Origin: Craspedostauros australis
Lineage: Eukaryota; Bacillariophyta; Bacillariophyceae; Mastogloiales; Achnanthaceae
NCBI GenBank assembly: GCA_026770025.1
Contig: JAMXDE010000055.1
Span: 343,115 to 407,114 of the forward strand
DNA length: 64,000 nt
Direction: 5' to 3'
This document shows, in pieces, positions 33,463 to 44,905 of this stretch (position 1 is its first letter; each line of letters starts with the position of its first letter). The notes under the pieces were generated by a model, which saw only the letters and a program-made list of their open reading frames with translations, was not told the origin of the DNA and ran no database searches. Position numbers and translations under genes: made by a program.

Positions 33463-36150
33463 ATGGCACAACAAAACAACACTGCCACTATGGATGTCAC
33501 TGATGTGCCACCAGACCAGAGGCTTCCAGGTACAGATGGTATGCTCAACTTCTTCAATACAGTGATGCAAAATCCTCAGATGTATCTCACACCCAAGGAA
33601 AAACAAGAGTTGAACAGAATGGAGAAGCTAGTGGCTGCTTTCTTCGTTCACACCAGTCAAGAAGATGAAGACCAACCAGATGACAGGCCAGACCACGACC
33701 CAGCCAGAGAGCCAATGGACTTCACCCTACATGAGACCTGGGAGGCAGTGTTCCCTGGAGATCACCTGGGAGCTTGCCTTTCCCTGTACATCACATGGGC
33801 TGTTCTCTACAGGGTGCCAATCATCAGCCTCCACACCATTGTGGCCAAGGATGCAAAGAGGGCTTATAATGAGATCCACAAGAGGTTCCCCTCCTGGAGC
33901 AATATCCACAACGCAGCTACAGGGCTCACGGCACTGTCTGAAAGCTCATCTACATTCTCCATCATCTACCACAACCTCAAACGAATCAACATCAGACCAG
34001 CCCAGAATGTCCAGAGATCAGAGCCCCTCACTTGACCAGACATCATGAGGCTCCAACAAGCTGCACCACTCACCCCAGCTGGTTGCAGGGATATTGCTTT
34101 GCTCTTCTTCCTATTTGAAACTGGAGCAAGAGGCAAGGCAGCAGTCAGCAAGGCTATGAAGTGGCCATCCTACAACAAGACCACCAAGCAGTATGTGATC
34201 TATTTCAAATCACAGAAGAGAGCTGAGACAGACATGACCCCCAGGGAGGCAGTGCTGAGTGTTGAAGCCTCAGTGGCCATGAGGAGGTATCTCAGGGCAT
34301 ACAGCATGCAGAAGTGGAAGCATCAAGGCTACCTGTTTGGAGTTGCAAACACTGAAACAATCTGCAACAGCCTTGCTAAGCTGTGCTACCATGCAGGCTA
34401 CCCTCTCAGATACTTCTCTGCACACTCAGCCAGAACTGGAAAGATAAATGATGTGATCTGAACCTCCAAGCTCAAGGGGAAGCCAATCTCAGTGGGCCCT
34501 GCAAATGCCAGGATCATTGGCGACTACACTACCACTTCCAATGCCCTGAGGCTATACTTCAGAAGCCTGTCGGACAGGGCTGATATGTATGTGGGACAGA
34601 TAGACTCCATGCAGGAGCTTACAGTGGAACAACTACACCCAGAGTTGAAGGGAAAGATGGAGCCAATTGTGAGACCATACATGACCAAGAGCTCCTGTGC
34701 ACTCTTTGATGAGTTGAATAAGGAGGTCATCAACATGGTGAACTGGTTGGACCCAGAGAAGCCAACCAGCATCACATTTGAGGGGCTGAAGGGAGAAGGG
34801 TTGCCCCACCATCTGGTTGTGACCATATCCAGGAGAACGAGGAAGATGCATATTCTTGGGGACAGCATCCTTGCCATTGGAAGAGCAGTTGCTTCACCCA
34901 AGGAAAGACATTTCAACCAGGGTATTGGCAGGGGACTCAGGCTCCTGCTTGCAACTGGAGAGCTCACCATCAAGAAGCTCTCCAAGCTTGCAGAAGGTGC
35001 CAAATTTGAAGCCAGTCACCACATGCAGAACCACTTCCAGTTGCCAAGGCTTCACTACAAGGAGGTCAGGCAACTCTCATCCAGGCCCAAGACAAAGTTT
35101 GATGTCTTGGAGTCAACAAATGTGAAGCTCTTAATCCAGGCAGCCAAGGGCAGGCTCTCAATTCGTGCTGAGGGAATTGCCATGACTGGGCCACCCAATA
35201 TGATGCCATCAAACTGTCAGATGCCCAAGTGAAGATGATTGACCAGGCCAAGTGTGATGGTATGGATATGGATGAGGCAGCCTTTTTGAAGCAGGCCCAC
35301 ATGCCAGGCTGGAGGACCAGACACAGAAACCTGTGTATGAGTCTTCTGATGAAGAGGATGTGGAAGAAGAGGATCTTGAGCAAGCCAGAGCCCCGATCTA
35401 TGAGTCTTCAGATGGGGATGATCATGAGGAGCCCCTAAGAGTGTGTGGAGGAGGGCCTGGATGGGAGTCTTCAGATGATGAGAAGGAAGAGGAGGAAGAG
35501 AATGTTGCCAAAGCAACACTGGCAACTTCTTCAACCTCCAGGTCCAGCAAGGCAGTTCCTCCCTTCACCCCTCCCCCAACACAGCTCCTACACTTGCCAG
35601 AGCTCCCAAGGCTACCCCTGCAGCCCTCAGACCACCACCTCTATCCACCCCAACCCCCAATACAGCTCCTACAGTGGACAGAGCTCCCAAGCCTACCCCT
35701 TCAGCTCTGGGGAAGCCACTGGCAGATTCTGCCTTTGCCAGAGCATCAAGGGCAGCTCTTGAATCCATTGCAGGACCTCAATGGGATTCATCTGATGATG
35801 ACATGAAGCAGCCAAGTCAGGGTGTTGCCAAAGCACCAGAATCCAAGCATGCTCCCCAACAGAAGCAGATCATGAAGTCCAGGTGTGAGAAGGACACCAG
35901 CAGTGATGAGATGGAGTCTTCCTCAAGTGAAGGGGACAACTGCACAGACAAGGAGGAGTGGATTGTGCATATGGAGTCAGCATCCAACTCTGCTGCAACT
36001 TGGAATCCTGATTCTGACAATGAGTCCACAGGCTGCTCCCCTGATGCAAATCATCAAAGCAAGTCTGTGGTGATTGATATGAGCAATGTGTCTGCACCTT
36101 CACATGAGGCCATCCATGAAGTGATAGAAATTCATGATACTGACAGTGAT
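33463..36150 (+). pseudogene. YR3 recombinase and acidic region, nonsense and frameshift mutations
   Basis: From the ATG at 33463 one frame runs to 35232 with two in-frame TGA codons (34033-34035 and 34459-34461). Both are positions where the other copies have sense codons. The catalytic residues remain: FETGARGKAA, YFKSQKRAET, AHSARTGK for HxxR, GDYTTTSN and ALRLYFRS for the nucleophile. After two frameshifts (about 35,188 and 35,310) the frame continues as PVYESSDEEDVEEE and APIYESSDGDD repeats, then a Pro-rich part and SSSEGDN-type acidic repeats to EIHDTDSD at 36,150. No active enzyme is expected from this copy. Confidence 0.75.
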
Positions 36151-36403
36151 ATCAGATCAAAAGTCTATATTCACCTTAGCCTATGTCTAATCTTGTTCTC
36201 CGTAGACTGCATCAGGTCCACATGAGACTTTTCGTCATGAACCGTTTTCTCTTTCTCTGTTGACCTCATTTCCCGCAACTCCCGACGGACCTCAGATACC
36301 TGTCTTGGTATCTTATCAGCACAAAACCGAATAGTGCTAAGTACGTTACTCCCGTAGCCCCCACTATCTATAAATTTCACTTGTGTTCGGATCAGCAATC
36401 GCA

Positions 36404-36473
36404 TCGCCTGTAGCTCAACGGTAGAGCACCAGTAATTCTAACTGAGGTTCCGGGTTCGAATCCCGGCATGGTA
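36404..36473 (+). tRNA. tRNA-like gene, copy 1 (degenerate tRNA or tRNA-derived SINE head)
   Basis: The D arm GCTCAACGGTAGAGC and T arm CCGGGTTCGAATCCCGG are perfect, giving canonical Pol III A-box and B-box (GGTTCGAATCC) promoters. The anticodon arm forms only a 4-bp stem (CAGT/ACTG) around AATTCTA, which lacks U33. The acceptor stem pairs in only 4 of 7 positions. T-runs follow at 36,479 and about 36,498. It is probably transcribable but doubtful as a working tRNA. The identity (TTC by position) should not be trusted. Confidence 0.5.
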
Positions 36474-36859
36474 CTTTGCTTTTGCTCTCCCCTTGTGATT
36501 TTTCGATAGTGCTCTTTCAGATTAACAGTCGCAGCTAGTTCTACATCGCTGAGTTAGGACTACCTTGCACAACACGCCTTCGTGGGCGCGTTGCGATCGC
36601 CGGATTTCGACCCAGTCTCACACTTGTCTGCTACGGCAGCACTCCCAACTTCGTCTGCACTATTAGCCGCCCAGCTTTGAGGGTGTCCCGCTGTGGGGAG
36701 GCGCGGGAGATGACAACTTTCCGTCATAGTGCTCTTGAGCAGGTGGTCCACGGTCGTAGCGTAGGGGAGTATCAGCACAAAACCGAATAGTGCTAAGTAC
36801 GTTACTCCCGTAGCCCCCACTATCTATAAATTTCACTTGTGTTCGGATCAGCAATCGCA

Positions 36860-36929
36860 TCGCCTGTAGCTCAACGGTAGAGCACCAGTAATTCTAACTG
36901 AGGTTCCGGGTTCGAATCCCGGCATGGTA
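36860..36929 (+). tRNA. tRNA-like gene, copy 2, identical to copy 1
   Basis: Base-for-base repeat of the unit 456 bases upstream, including flanks. The same defects in acceptor and anticodon arms are present. Confidence 0.5.
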
Positions 36930-37563
36930 CTTTGCTTTTGCTCTCCCCTTGTGATTTTTCGATAGTGCTCTTTCATATCTGAAGATGGTAATGAGTTGAA
37001 GGATGGATGTCAGGCCCTGTCTGTCATCCTCCTTATGTGCACCTGAACATGTATGTCTGAATCCCTGCGAATCCACCTTCACAGGGCATGTTTACTGTCT
37101 TGTTGAGTGAATGTATCTGAGCCAAGATGCTCAGATACGAGCTCAGCAATCCCACCAAATTTGGCAAGATCGCATTTCTGCAATGATCGGATTTGTTGCA
37201 TGCATCATTGTTGTTCCAAGAAGCAAGATCAGTATTGGAGGCACCATGAACCTCCTCAGTCTTGCAAATTCGACAACACCTTCATGCTCTGCACTTCATG
37301 CACTGCAATTCATGCACTGCACTTCATGTTCTGCTGTGTGTTGCAACACATGTTGCCTCAGCATCATTTTCATCATTTCATCTCCATCTGCTCACAATTC
37401 AGACTCCAACAGTTCTGAATTGGGCCAGCTTACATACCATCTAACATCAATTAACCACTCAGAGCACAACAACGCTATCACACAGTTTCACTCTACTTCA
37501 TTGACGGACTTAATCACTCCCAATTTTGAGATAAGTACCCACTTTCATCTGTGTTCTATCAAG

Positions 37564-37918
37564 TGAGAAGGGTGGTGGCAAACTGTGTGGCATCATTTCA
37601 CCCCCTGCATCTCCAATGAAACAATCCCCAAGAGCAACCAGGGCTGCCAATCGTTCCAGAAAGATTTCCAGCATGTCTGCAGCCCCCAAAACACGTGAAA
37701 ACATGGAACAAACCATCCGAAGACAGTGTCGAAAGATCCAGAGACTTGAGGAGCAAAGTGAAAGCCTTGAACAACACAATACAGACCTCCAAAAGGTCCT
37801 GAAAGACACTGGAGGTGTAACAGCACAGGTGAACATGCTCAAAATGCACAAAGAGAAGATGGAGAAGATCATTGCTGACCTAGAATGCAAAGATAGCAAC
37901 AAACCCAGTGAAACATAA
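37564..37918 (+). pseudogene. YR3 C-terminal coiled coil, separated from its N-terminus
   Basis: It continues the YR3 frame after the insert: PRATRAANRSRKISSMSAA, then RRQCRKIQRLEEQSESLEQ and KMHKEKMEKIIADLE. These are heptad-rich residues matching the YR1 C-terminus but extending past YR1's nonsense codon. The TAA at 37916 is the likely natural end of the protein. Confidence 0.7.
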
Positions 37919-38685
37919 TCATTTAGCCACCTGTGTCTCACTCCATCTTGCCAATAGTAGCCAACTGATGGTCATGTTGTACATGCTTGTGTAGGGGGCC
38001 TCTGTGACTGTCTAGTATACCACTCAATGTCATCCATGAATCAACATTGAATGAGAAAAAGTGACATATGCATTTCTCATGTTCTAGCTGTCGTGGGAGG
38101 CCATAAGGCATGCCTGTCGGACTGTGTGTGTACTTGGATGTGTATGCATCAGTCACACTTGCTTGCCTCCATCTAGACTATTTGGTGGCGGAATCACGAC
38201 ACAACACTATGACGTCACAACGACACCACCGCGATACCACGAGGATACTGCGATACTACGATGACAGAGTACTGCGACACCAGCGGATACCACAGTATCC
38301 ACCACACGTGACGTCACATCAAGACCTTACCTACCAGGTCTACAGGAATGAAATATGTTGTAAACATTCCATCAGATTCGATCAATCATCAGATTCAACA
38401 AAACCCGAGAACGGAACAACGACGAGACAACGAGAGAGAAACGACAACGTTGATGATCAAGTCAACATCAACAAGCAACATGAGAGCAATGTGCATGGAG
38501 GCGCAAGAGGATTGCACTAAGCAATGAGAGCAAGGAAGAGATGGATCAAGAGAGCATCTTGATCATCTCATTCCCCACACTCGCTCATCAACAATCAATA
38601 GCAACAACAGCAACAACAGCAACAATAACAGACACACTTTGAGAAAGAGTGTTGACTACTACCGATTCTCTGTGCGCGGAGCCTT
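37919..38685. other. Spacer between YR3 and old copia
   Basis: No gene. A CGATAC...GACACCA-type degenerate repeat lies near 38,215-38,300 and a GCAACAACA array near 38,597-38,625 at the truncated end of the copia. The 3' limit of YR3 must lie in here. Confidence 0.45.
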
Positions 38686-41600
38686 CCAACACGGCCGTCA
38701 GCGCATCCGCGTCCTTTGATGAGGCCGGTGCGCTTCTCCTTGAGGTACATGAGGTAACGCAGTGCCTTGCGACGCTCGTCCTTGGAGAGTTGATGCCAAT
38801 GCTTTGGCTCAAATCCCTCCATATCATGCACCTGCTTCAGCTCCTTGCTGATGGCATCCTCTCTGCGCTCGTTGAACAGCTTGAGGTCTTGCTTCCAATT
38901 CATCTGGTCAGTGAGGAATGTGCATGCCATGGTCTCCTCTTTGACTTCATCCTCCGGGTTGATCGACATCTGCACCATTGTGGTTTGTGTTTCGGTGGTA
39001 CCGTGGTTGTGCAGGTGGCGGTAGTCGGGTCGCGGTCCGCCGCAAGTGCGCCGGCCTTGTTGTTCCGGATCCTGCTCACCGACGGCGTTCGGTTCTGCTG
39101 CGGCGGCCGGATCCTCTGGCTCATCGAGTTCCCCGGCCTGGCGTTGATTTCGTCAATGAACTCGTTTACGACTGCTTCAATTGGCGCGAGTATGTTGGCT
39201 TCCGCTGGCGCGATCGCAGCCTCGTCGGCTGGCTCGAGTGTGTTGGCTTCCACTGGCTCGATCACAACCTCTTCGATTGGGTCGAGTACGTTGGCCTCAG
39301 CACCCAGATTGTCGTCGCCGTCGTGACTGTCGTCGCTGCCGTTGTCGTCGTCTCCATCTGGATCATATGTGCTGTCATCATCATCGTCTTCCTCCTTTTC
39401 CTCCTCTTCGTACCTCTCCTCGCTCTCCCCATCATCGTCATCGTCCCCATCGGAATCGTCATCCGATTCGCTATCGGGATCCAACGATTCCTCGCTGGCC
39501 TCAGATTTGTCATCAGGATCGTAATCTGAGTCGTTGGGGCCGCCATCGTTGTTGCCGCGGCATGCTGGTGCCACGATGTTATCGTAGGCGTCAGTGAATA
39601 TCATGTTCCTCTTGCCTCTGGTCTTCTTGGCGAGAGCGCGGACGTGATCGATCACCGCATCGGGCATCAGCAGTTCCGTCCAGCTTCTGTGATGTAAATG
39701 CCTTCCGGTGAGGAGGCTGTGGAAATAATACCTGCCTTGGTCGTTTCCAGATGGATGCAGAGCGATGGCTCCAACAGTCCTGGGTTGCATGCTGTTGTCG
39801 TGCTCCTCATGGGTCTGAACGTATGTTCCGAATTCCACCTTGCAGTGCTTGTGGAAGTCGAGTTTGCGTCCAACCACAATTTCGGCTGGACTCATTCGCT
39901 TTGAGATTCCGTCGTGATATGGGAACATATTCAGCCAGTAGACAGCGTTGAACACCATTTTGGTGATGAGTCCCAGTGGGTAATGCTTGAATGGCAGCGC
40001 GTTGTACGTGCTGCGGGCTCGTTCCTTTATGGTCCGGATGTATCTCTCCACCTCTGGGACGTGCTCATCACGGGATGTGGCGTTGAGGCCTGTGCCTGCT
40101 GCTGCGAGATTGCCACGAATGGATTCGAACTGGTTGTCAGTGAGGACCATGATGACCTTGAATCCTTGTTGTTTGTAGAGCTTGATGACACTCAGGAGCT
40201 GTTTTGTGATGGATGCACCAGACTCAGAGTCTAGCTTGGCGACGGTTCCGAACTTGATGTGTTTCGCGATGGAATGCTATTGACCTTCATGACGTCAGCT
40301 GAGAGCGTGACGTCTTGATACTCCTTCATGACGGAGGAAGGTAGAGCAGCAATCTCCACGGTCACTTGCGGAGATGTGGTTCGCGCCGTCTTGCCTTTGA
40401 GCGCTCCAAGGTCAGGACCAAATATGAGTTCGGCGTTACAGATGTCCTTGGCTGTGGCTGGGCAGTTCTGGATCATGCTGTTGCGAACGTACTTGATGTA
40501 GTTGCGAGTTGATGGACGACCAATACGCTGCTGTACAGAACGAGCAAGATGAGCACGTGAGTAATCGATAGACGAGAACTTAGTTTTGTTACCAGATACG
40601 GTAGTGATCAGGACGGTTCCGAGGTTGGCTGCTGTGTCCAGGTAGTACAGGCTGGTAGTGGATTCTTGGAAAACCTGTGTGGTGCCATCAGGCTTGTGCA
40701 CGATGAACTGGTTGCCACCGGTGCTGACGAATGTCACGCAGTAGCGGTCCTTCACGTTGCTGAGGGAGAGGATGTTGGCCACTCCTGCAGGATGGTACCA
40801 CATGTCGCCGTATCCGCTGAGCGTTCCCTTCTGGTTGGTGATGGCTGTTACAGCGTTGCAATGGATGGTGAGGGTGTCATCAACCTCATGGATGTTGTCC
40901 AGGAACTTCCCTTGTGCGAAGATGTCGACAGTGGACTGGTTGTCAAGGAGGATCCAGGTGTCAGGGATGGGGTTGGACGACTGGTTGTAGGCGTGCCCTT
41001 CTGACTCGATGCTGTTGGCCTGGAGGAATAAGAAGCCGTAGGCATCCTGCTCTTTGTCACTGTAGGCGCCGTAGGGTTCGGTTGCGGTGACAAGGGTGTG
41101 ACTGTTGTGACTGTTGTGACTCGAGGGCTTGCTGTCGCCATCCTTGGTGTTGACGAATGCCATGCCGCCGCTGCGTGGAGTGTGCTGTCCTGGGACGTTC
41201 TTTGCCTCAGCTTGGTAGTTGGAGAGCAGCTTGAAGGCATCTGTGACGTTGGCTGGATAGTTGTTTGCTTCTTGAGGTAGTCGTTGTGGAGCTCCTCAAT
41301 GAGCTTGCCGTACCTGTGCTTGTCAGCCCCGAGGATGAACGCGATGGCGAGGAACCTGTTGCGCCGGATTGCGTGGACCTCATCCTTGTTGATTTCGGTG
41401 ATCGTGTGTCGAGATGTACATGTGAGTATATGTCGAGATGTACGAGTATATGTGCATCGTTCACCCGTTATTCTCTCATACGCACTTGGACGGTATAACT
41501 ACATTCGTGTCAATAGTATGATGTGATTCGTCAGAATTACAGTGGAAATGGAACACACGAAAAGGGGCAAGATTTCTGGAGGAAATTTGCAAATAACGAT

Positions 41601-42931
41601 TTCTGAGAGAATTGGAAGATCGTCCGTCCATCCATCAATGGTACCAAGAGAATCTCGAGGTACTTCCCAACTAAACCTCAGATGACGATATCATCTGACA
41701 GGCTGCTGCATCACCAATGAAATATGACATCTGGAGAGCAGAAGGACAACTACTGACGTCAACAGGATGTCATCGTGTCACCACGTCGACATCTGTCCCC
41801 AAGTCAGAGCAGGAGGCGAAGATCCGATGACCGAAGAGGATCAGCATCATGGATACTGAAGGTGAACTTCAAATGGCGAGTACTCATGAAGTAGAAGCCA
41901 GTACTGAATGAACAGAGTGTCAAATGCGGAGTACGCATCAAACACGGAGGATCGTGTAGCACGAGCACACGATGTAGAGAGAGAAAGAGAGAGAATACAG
42001 AGAGGAGCGAGAGAGCATCTCGCGTACCGACTCATAGTCGGAGACCGAATCTACGAAACAGATTGAAGCACCGAGAGCATCGGGCAAGAGAACGGGCGTA
42101 CACCAAGAGGATCGGAGTAGCCAACGTAATGAAATAGCAAACAGACGACTATCAACCAACATCATCTTCCACGATCGTAGGTTACCGTGAGCGGAACTTG
42201 CCAACAATCGTGACCTGACCTGCTTCCTTCAATGCGGTGTCGTTGATGCTCTCGTGCCCAGTGAGGTTCGCCCCAATGGTGTCGGCTACCTCAACCAAAT
42301 TGTTGAAGTTGTCAAGGTATTTGAGGAGGGTCTCGTTTGGGTGTTGGAAGAGTGCGTAGAAGCTCTTGACGACTCTGTACGAGGCGACGACGATCTCTTC
42401 GGTTGTAGTGACGTTGTAGGAGACAGTCTGGATGATCTTGAGGAATTTGAGAGCGTCCTGCTTTTTCTCGAGGGCCTCTGCCTCGCTGGACTTGTTGACG
42501 TTGCTGAGCATGAGGTTGGAGCACTGTCCCACAATGAGGGAGTAGAGCTCCTTCATGTTCGTTGTGTAGGTGTCTGCGCACTTAGCCCACTTGTCGTATT
42601 GGTTCTTCCACTTGTGGTTCTTGGCGTAGCTAGCATCCGCATCGGGAGCCGGCGGTTCCATGAAGGTTGTTGGCTCCATGTTCTCGAGGGCGTCGAGGAC
42701 GTCCGGGCCGTACTTGACTCCAGTGTAGACCTTCAGAGCGGCGAGGGTCTTGGCGTACACATCTGTTTGCTTGCTGCAGGATGGGTTGCAGTCAAAGACG
42801 TTGCCCTTGAGCCCGTCGCATGTCCCATGGAACTTGGGTGCCCTCGCAACTGGATGGCGCTTGGGCTTGTTGTTTGCCTTCCCGGCTCCGGCCTTGGGCT
42901 TCGTCGTGTTGGCTTTGGTGTCTTTGCTCAT
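38686..42931 (-). mobile_element. Old Ty1/copia element (copia-1), broken and 3' truncated
   Basis: The order on the minus strand is gag from the ATG at 42931 (Lys-rich start, KPKAGAGKANNKPKRH), protease, integrase and the first part of reverse transcriptase. The protease active site reads WILLDNQSTVDIF instead of DSG, which I recall as common in diatom copia elements. Integrase residues include VLTDNQFES and the Glu-bearing VPEVERYIRTIKER. RT stops at LKEKRTGLIKGRGCADGR (about 38,690). Breaks are an 800-bp solo LTR in gag (41407-42206), a 1-base deletion near 41,275 and a small deletion near 40,260. The acidic linker between integrase and RT (39,200-39,600) is long and Asp/Glu-rich. Its own LTRs were not found. 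Confidence 0.85.
41407..42206 (+). mobile_element. Solo LTR, 800 bp, with 6-bp target duplication ATCGTG
   Basis: It begins TGTCGAGATG and ends TTGCCAACA (TG...CA), flanked by ATCGTG at 41401-41406 and 42207-42212. Removing it and one ATCGTG restores a continuous copia-1 gag frame across the site. It is unrelated in sequence to the LTRs of the full-length copia at 46-54 kb but has the same ending, CCAACA. Orientation is not determined; the strand is nominal. Confidence 0.88.
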
Positions 42932-42948
42932 CGTATCAATAGAGCACT

Positions 42949-43078
42949 ATCTTGTGTAAACTATGTTATAACAACAACTCTTGCAGCAGTCCAAACCCGG
43001 CAATAAACCGAAGCGACAGACCAGAGGCAGAGCAGTGTGATTGATGTGGGTGGTGTAATCAGATAGTTTACACAAGAT
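42949..43078. repeat. 16-bp perfect inverted repeat flanking the copia-1 leader
   Basis: ATCTTGTGTAAACTAT at 42949-42964 and its exact reverse complement at 43063-43078, with 98 bases between. It lies just upstream of the copia-1 gag start. Confidence 0.9.
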
Positions 43079-44186
43079 TATGAGCTGTTGTGCTCTTTTG
43101 CTTGTTTGCGTGTTTGTTGTTGTTGTTCGCCCCTTTGCTGCTGTTTGCCTTGTGCTGTGCAGGGACACCTGGTAAAAGTGGTCGGAGTGGTCAATTCGAC
43201 CAATCGGACTGAAGAATCCACGAACTCAAGTTCCGTCGCAATTATCTGGATGTCGTGTCCAGATCATTCCAAACTCTTCTATCACATTCCAATAATGCCT
43301 TCTAGTCGTATTGATATTATTGTACTTAATGGGGAGGCGTCGATATTCACCGACAATGACCTCCACCCTTTGGACTCGGGGTAAGTCACGATGGGTCGTG
43401 CAAAACTTGCAGTGCGATTTTTTTCATCATGCGACTTATTTTGACCTCAGCTGCATCACAATTGCATCATGCGAAATATTTTGACCTCAGACGTTATTTT
43501 AGCGTTAGATGTTTTGTCTTGGCAGGACTCGCTATTACATGCTACGACAGAAAATCAAACCTTGAGTTAACCGGCAAATGGCCGACATGCTCGCGCGTTG
43601 TTCGGAGTTGTTCCAGACGCGCACGGTGAAACTACGTGCGCTTTGTCGTCGCGGGTGACCGCAGGACGGTCGGCGAGGTCCGTGTTGGACTGGTCCGAGC
43701 TCGTCGTGTTTTGAGTGCAGTTGCTTGTTGCTGAGACCCGTTTTGCTTGGTGACAAAATTGATCGTGGCGGGTTGTGCGCACATCATTCGCGACTCTGTG
43801 TGCTCGCTCCTCGCAACAGAGCTGTGCGTGCGTCTGCGCCACTGCCGATTTGTCCGCAGAATCACAATCAACACACACCGCGTCATCACACAAAATCGCG
43901 CTTGTTTCACAAATTGGAATAGTAGACTCCGCCATTCTGGTACGATACTTCGTTCAAATCAGCTCTTAGTGTGTGTGAATGCGTAGTTGTGCTGATGCTT
44001 TAGTTACAATGAAGTCTCTCTTGTTGCGTCTGTTTAGAATTTGTCTTCTGTACCAATGAAGCCGAGTTGCTGCGTTGTGATTTGCCGCGCGCGTTGTTTG
44101 GTGCTTGCTGCGAACGTTTGAGCAGTGCAGTCACATCGTAACGGATCAGAGAGCCCACAAGTCTCTTCTCCGCAACAACTGTCAAC
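43079..44186. other. Unassigned stretch
   Basis: No gene I can support. A direct repeat of about 24 bases (TCATGCGA...TATTTTGACCTCAG) occurs near 43,427-43,451 and 43,466-43,493. A Cys/Asp-rich 122-codon frame (43567-43935, -) lacks any recognisable motif. Confidence 0.4.
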
Positions 44187-44795
44187 ATGAGATTCCCTCC
44201 ACCATCTCGCTCCTCCTTGCACCACGGTAGCAATGCTGCAGCAGGCACCAACCAAGCCATGTCATTCGCTGTCTCTCCCTCTTCGTCTTCGGTTGCACAT
44301 GGCAGTCACCTCCTCCGCCACAACGCATCGCCAACAGCAGCTTCCAGCCATCGCCATCTGAATGGCAATTCCAACCTTGGCAGCCGCCCAACGCCCATCA
44401 ACACCCACACCAGCCTCAATGAAGCATGGAAAGCAATCAGCCCAGCCTACTTCGGCCTCCCTGATGGTCACTTTTTTTACCTCAAAAATGGGCATCACAA
44501 AAGTGATCACAACAACAACGCAGAGCTCTCCTTTCGCGCTGTCATTGCAGCAATCGACAAGCTGGTCGATGTTAAATCGCTTGTTGCGTTCTACCTTGAT
44601 GGGTGTCTCTCAGGCACCTGCTTCATCTGCAGCCACATCCACTGTTTGATGGCATACATCGCATTTCTGCTGTTTGTTCACATCATCACAATTTCGAAAA
44701 CCGCGATGTTCGCCGCGTCCTTCATTTGGCGCGTTCTCGCCCAGACCAAACGCACAACAACAACCAACAGCAGCAACACAGTCCCGACTCCATAA
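44187..44795 (+). CDS. Hypothetical protein with C-terminal hydrophobic segment
   Basis: A 202-codon frame from the ATG at 44187. The N-terminus is Ser/His-rich and disordered. The middle reads LNEAWKAISPAYFGLPDGHFFYL with RAVIAAIDKLVD, which looks like folded protein. The end contains a strongly hydrophobic run (LMAYIAFLLFVHIITIS). The run starts after a possible 3' splice site (GTGTCTCTCAG near 44,613), so the hydrophobic part could instead be intron read-through. The family is not recognised. The gene is convergent with SR2. Confidence 0.35.
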   Translation: MRFPPPSRSSLHHGSNAAAGTNQAMSFAVSPSSSSVAHGSHLLRHNASPTAASSHRHLNGNSNLGSRPTPINTHTSLNEAWKAISPAYFGLPDGHFFYLKNGHHKSDHNNNAELSFRAVIAAIDKLVDVKSLVAFYLDGCLSGTCFICSHIHCLMAYIAFLLFVHIITISKTAMFAASFIWRVLAQTKRTTTTNSSNTVPTP

Positions 44796-44905
44796 ACACA
44801 GCACAATTTCCATTCGTGGGCAAATCGTGCGACATTTTAGTCTAAAATTAAACTAGACCAAGTCTAACAAATATACAACTACTAGTATCTACTACTCGAT
44901 GTTTC

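Larger units (their letters stand above)
36314..36975 (+). repeat. 206-bp direct duplication (36314-36519 and 36770-36975)
   Basis: The copies appear identical, with limits at TATCAGCAC and GCTCTTTCA. The 250-bp spacer between them is unrelated. The lack of divergence indicates recent duplication or an assembly artefact. Confidence 0.85.
36152..37563. mobile_element. 1.4-kb insertion carrying two tRNA-like Pol III units
   Basis: Recognised because it splits the YR3 frame. It contains two identical 206-bp blocks (36314-36519 and 36770-36975, period 456 bp), each with a tRNA-like gene. The remainder has no protein gene. Its ends (TATCAGATCAAAAG on the left and GTGTTCTATCAAGT on the right) show no clear terminal repeats. 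Whether it moved alone or as part of a larger SINE-like or tRNA-derived family is not visible. Confidence 0.6.
33131..37918 (+). mobile_element. Crypton-like element YR3, interrupted by a 1.4-kb insert
   Basis: The element starts with a CCATCCAGTATCAAGCCATC-type repeat region and then the recombinase frame. It is split at about 36,151 by an insert reaching about 37,563. The protein resumes at 37564 exactly where YR1 homology predicts (EIHDTDSD before, GGKLCGIISPPASP after). Removing the insert gives one ancestral reading frame of about 1,000 codons: recombinase, acidic repeats, coiled coil. The 3' boundary beyond 37,918 is unknown. Confidence 0.75.

Noticed and set aside
34033-34461. Alternative genetic code (TGA as sense) suggested by in-frame TGA codons in YR3
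   Set aside because: YR4 is broken by both TAA and TGA, the intact genes use normal stops, and the YR copies also carry frameshifts. Simple decay is the better explanation.
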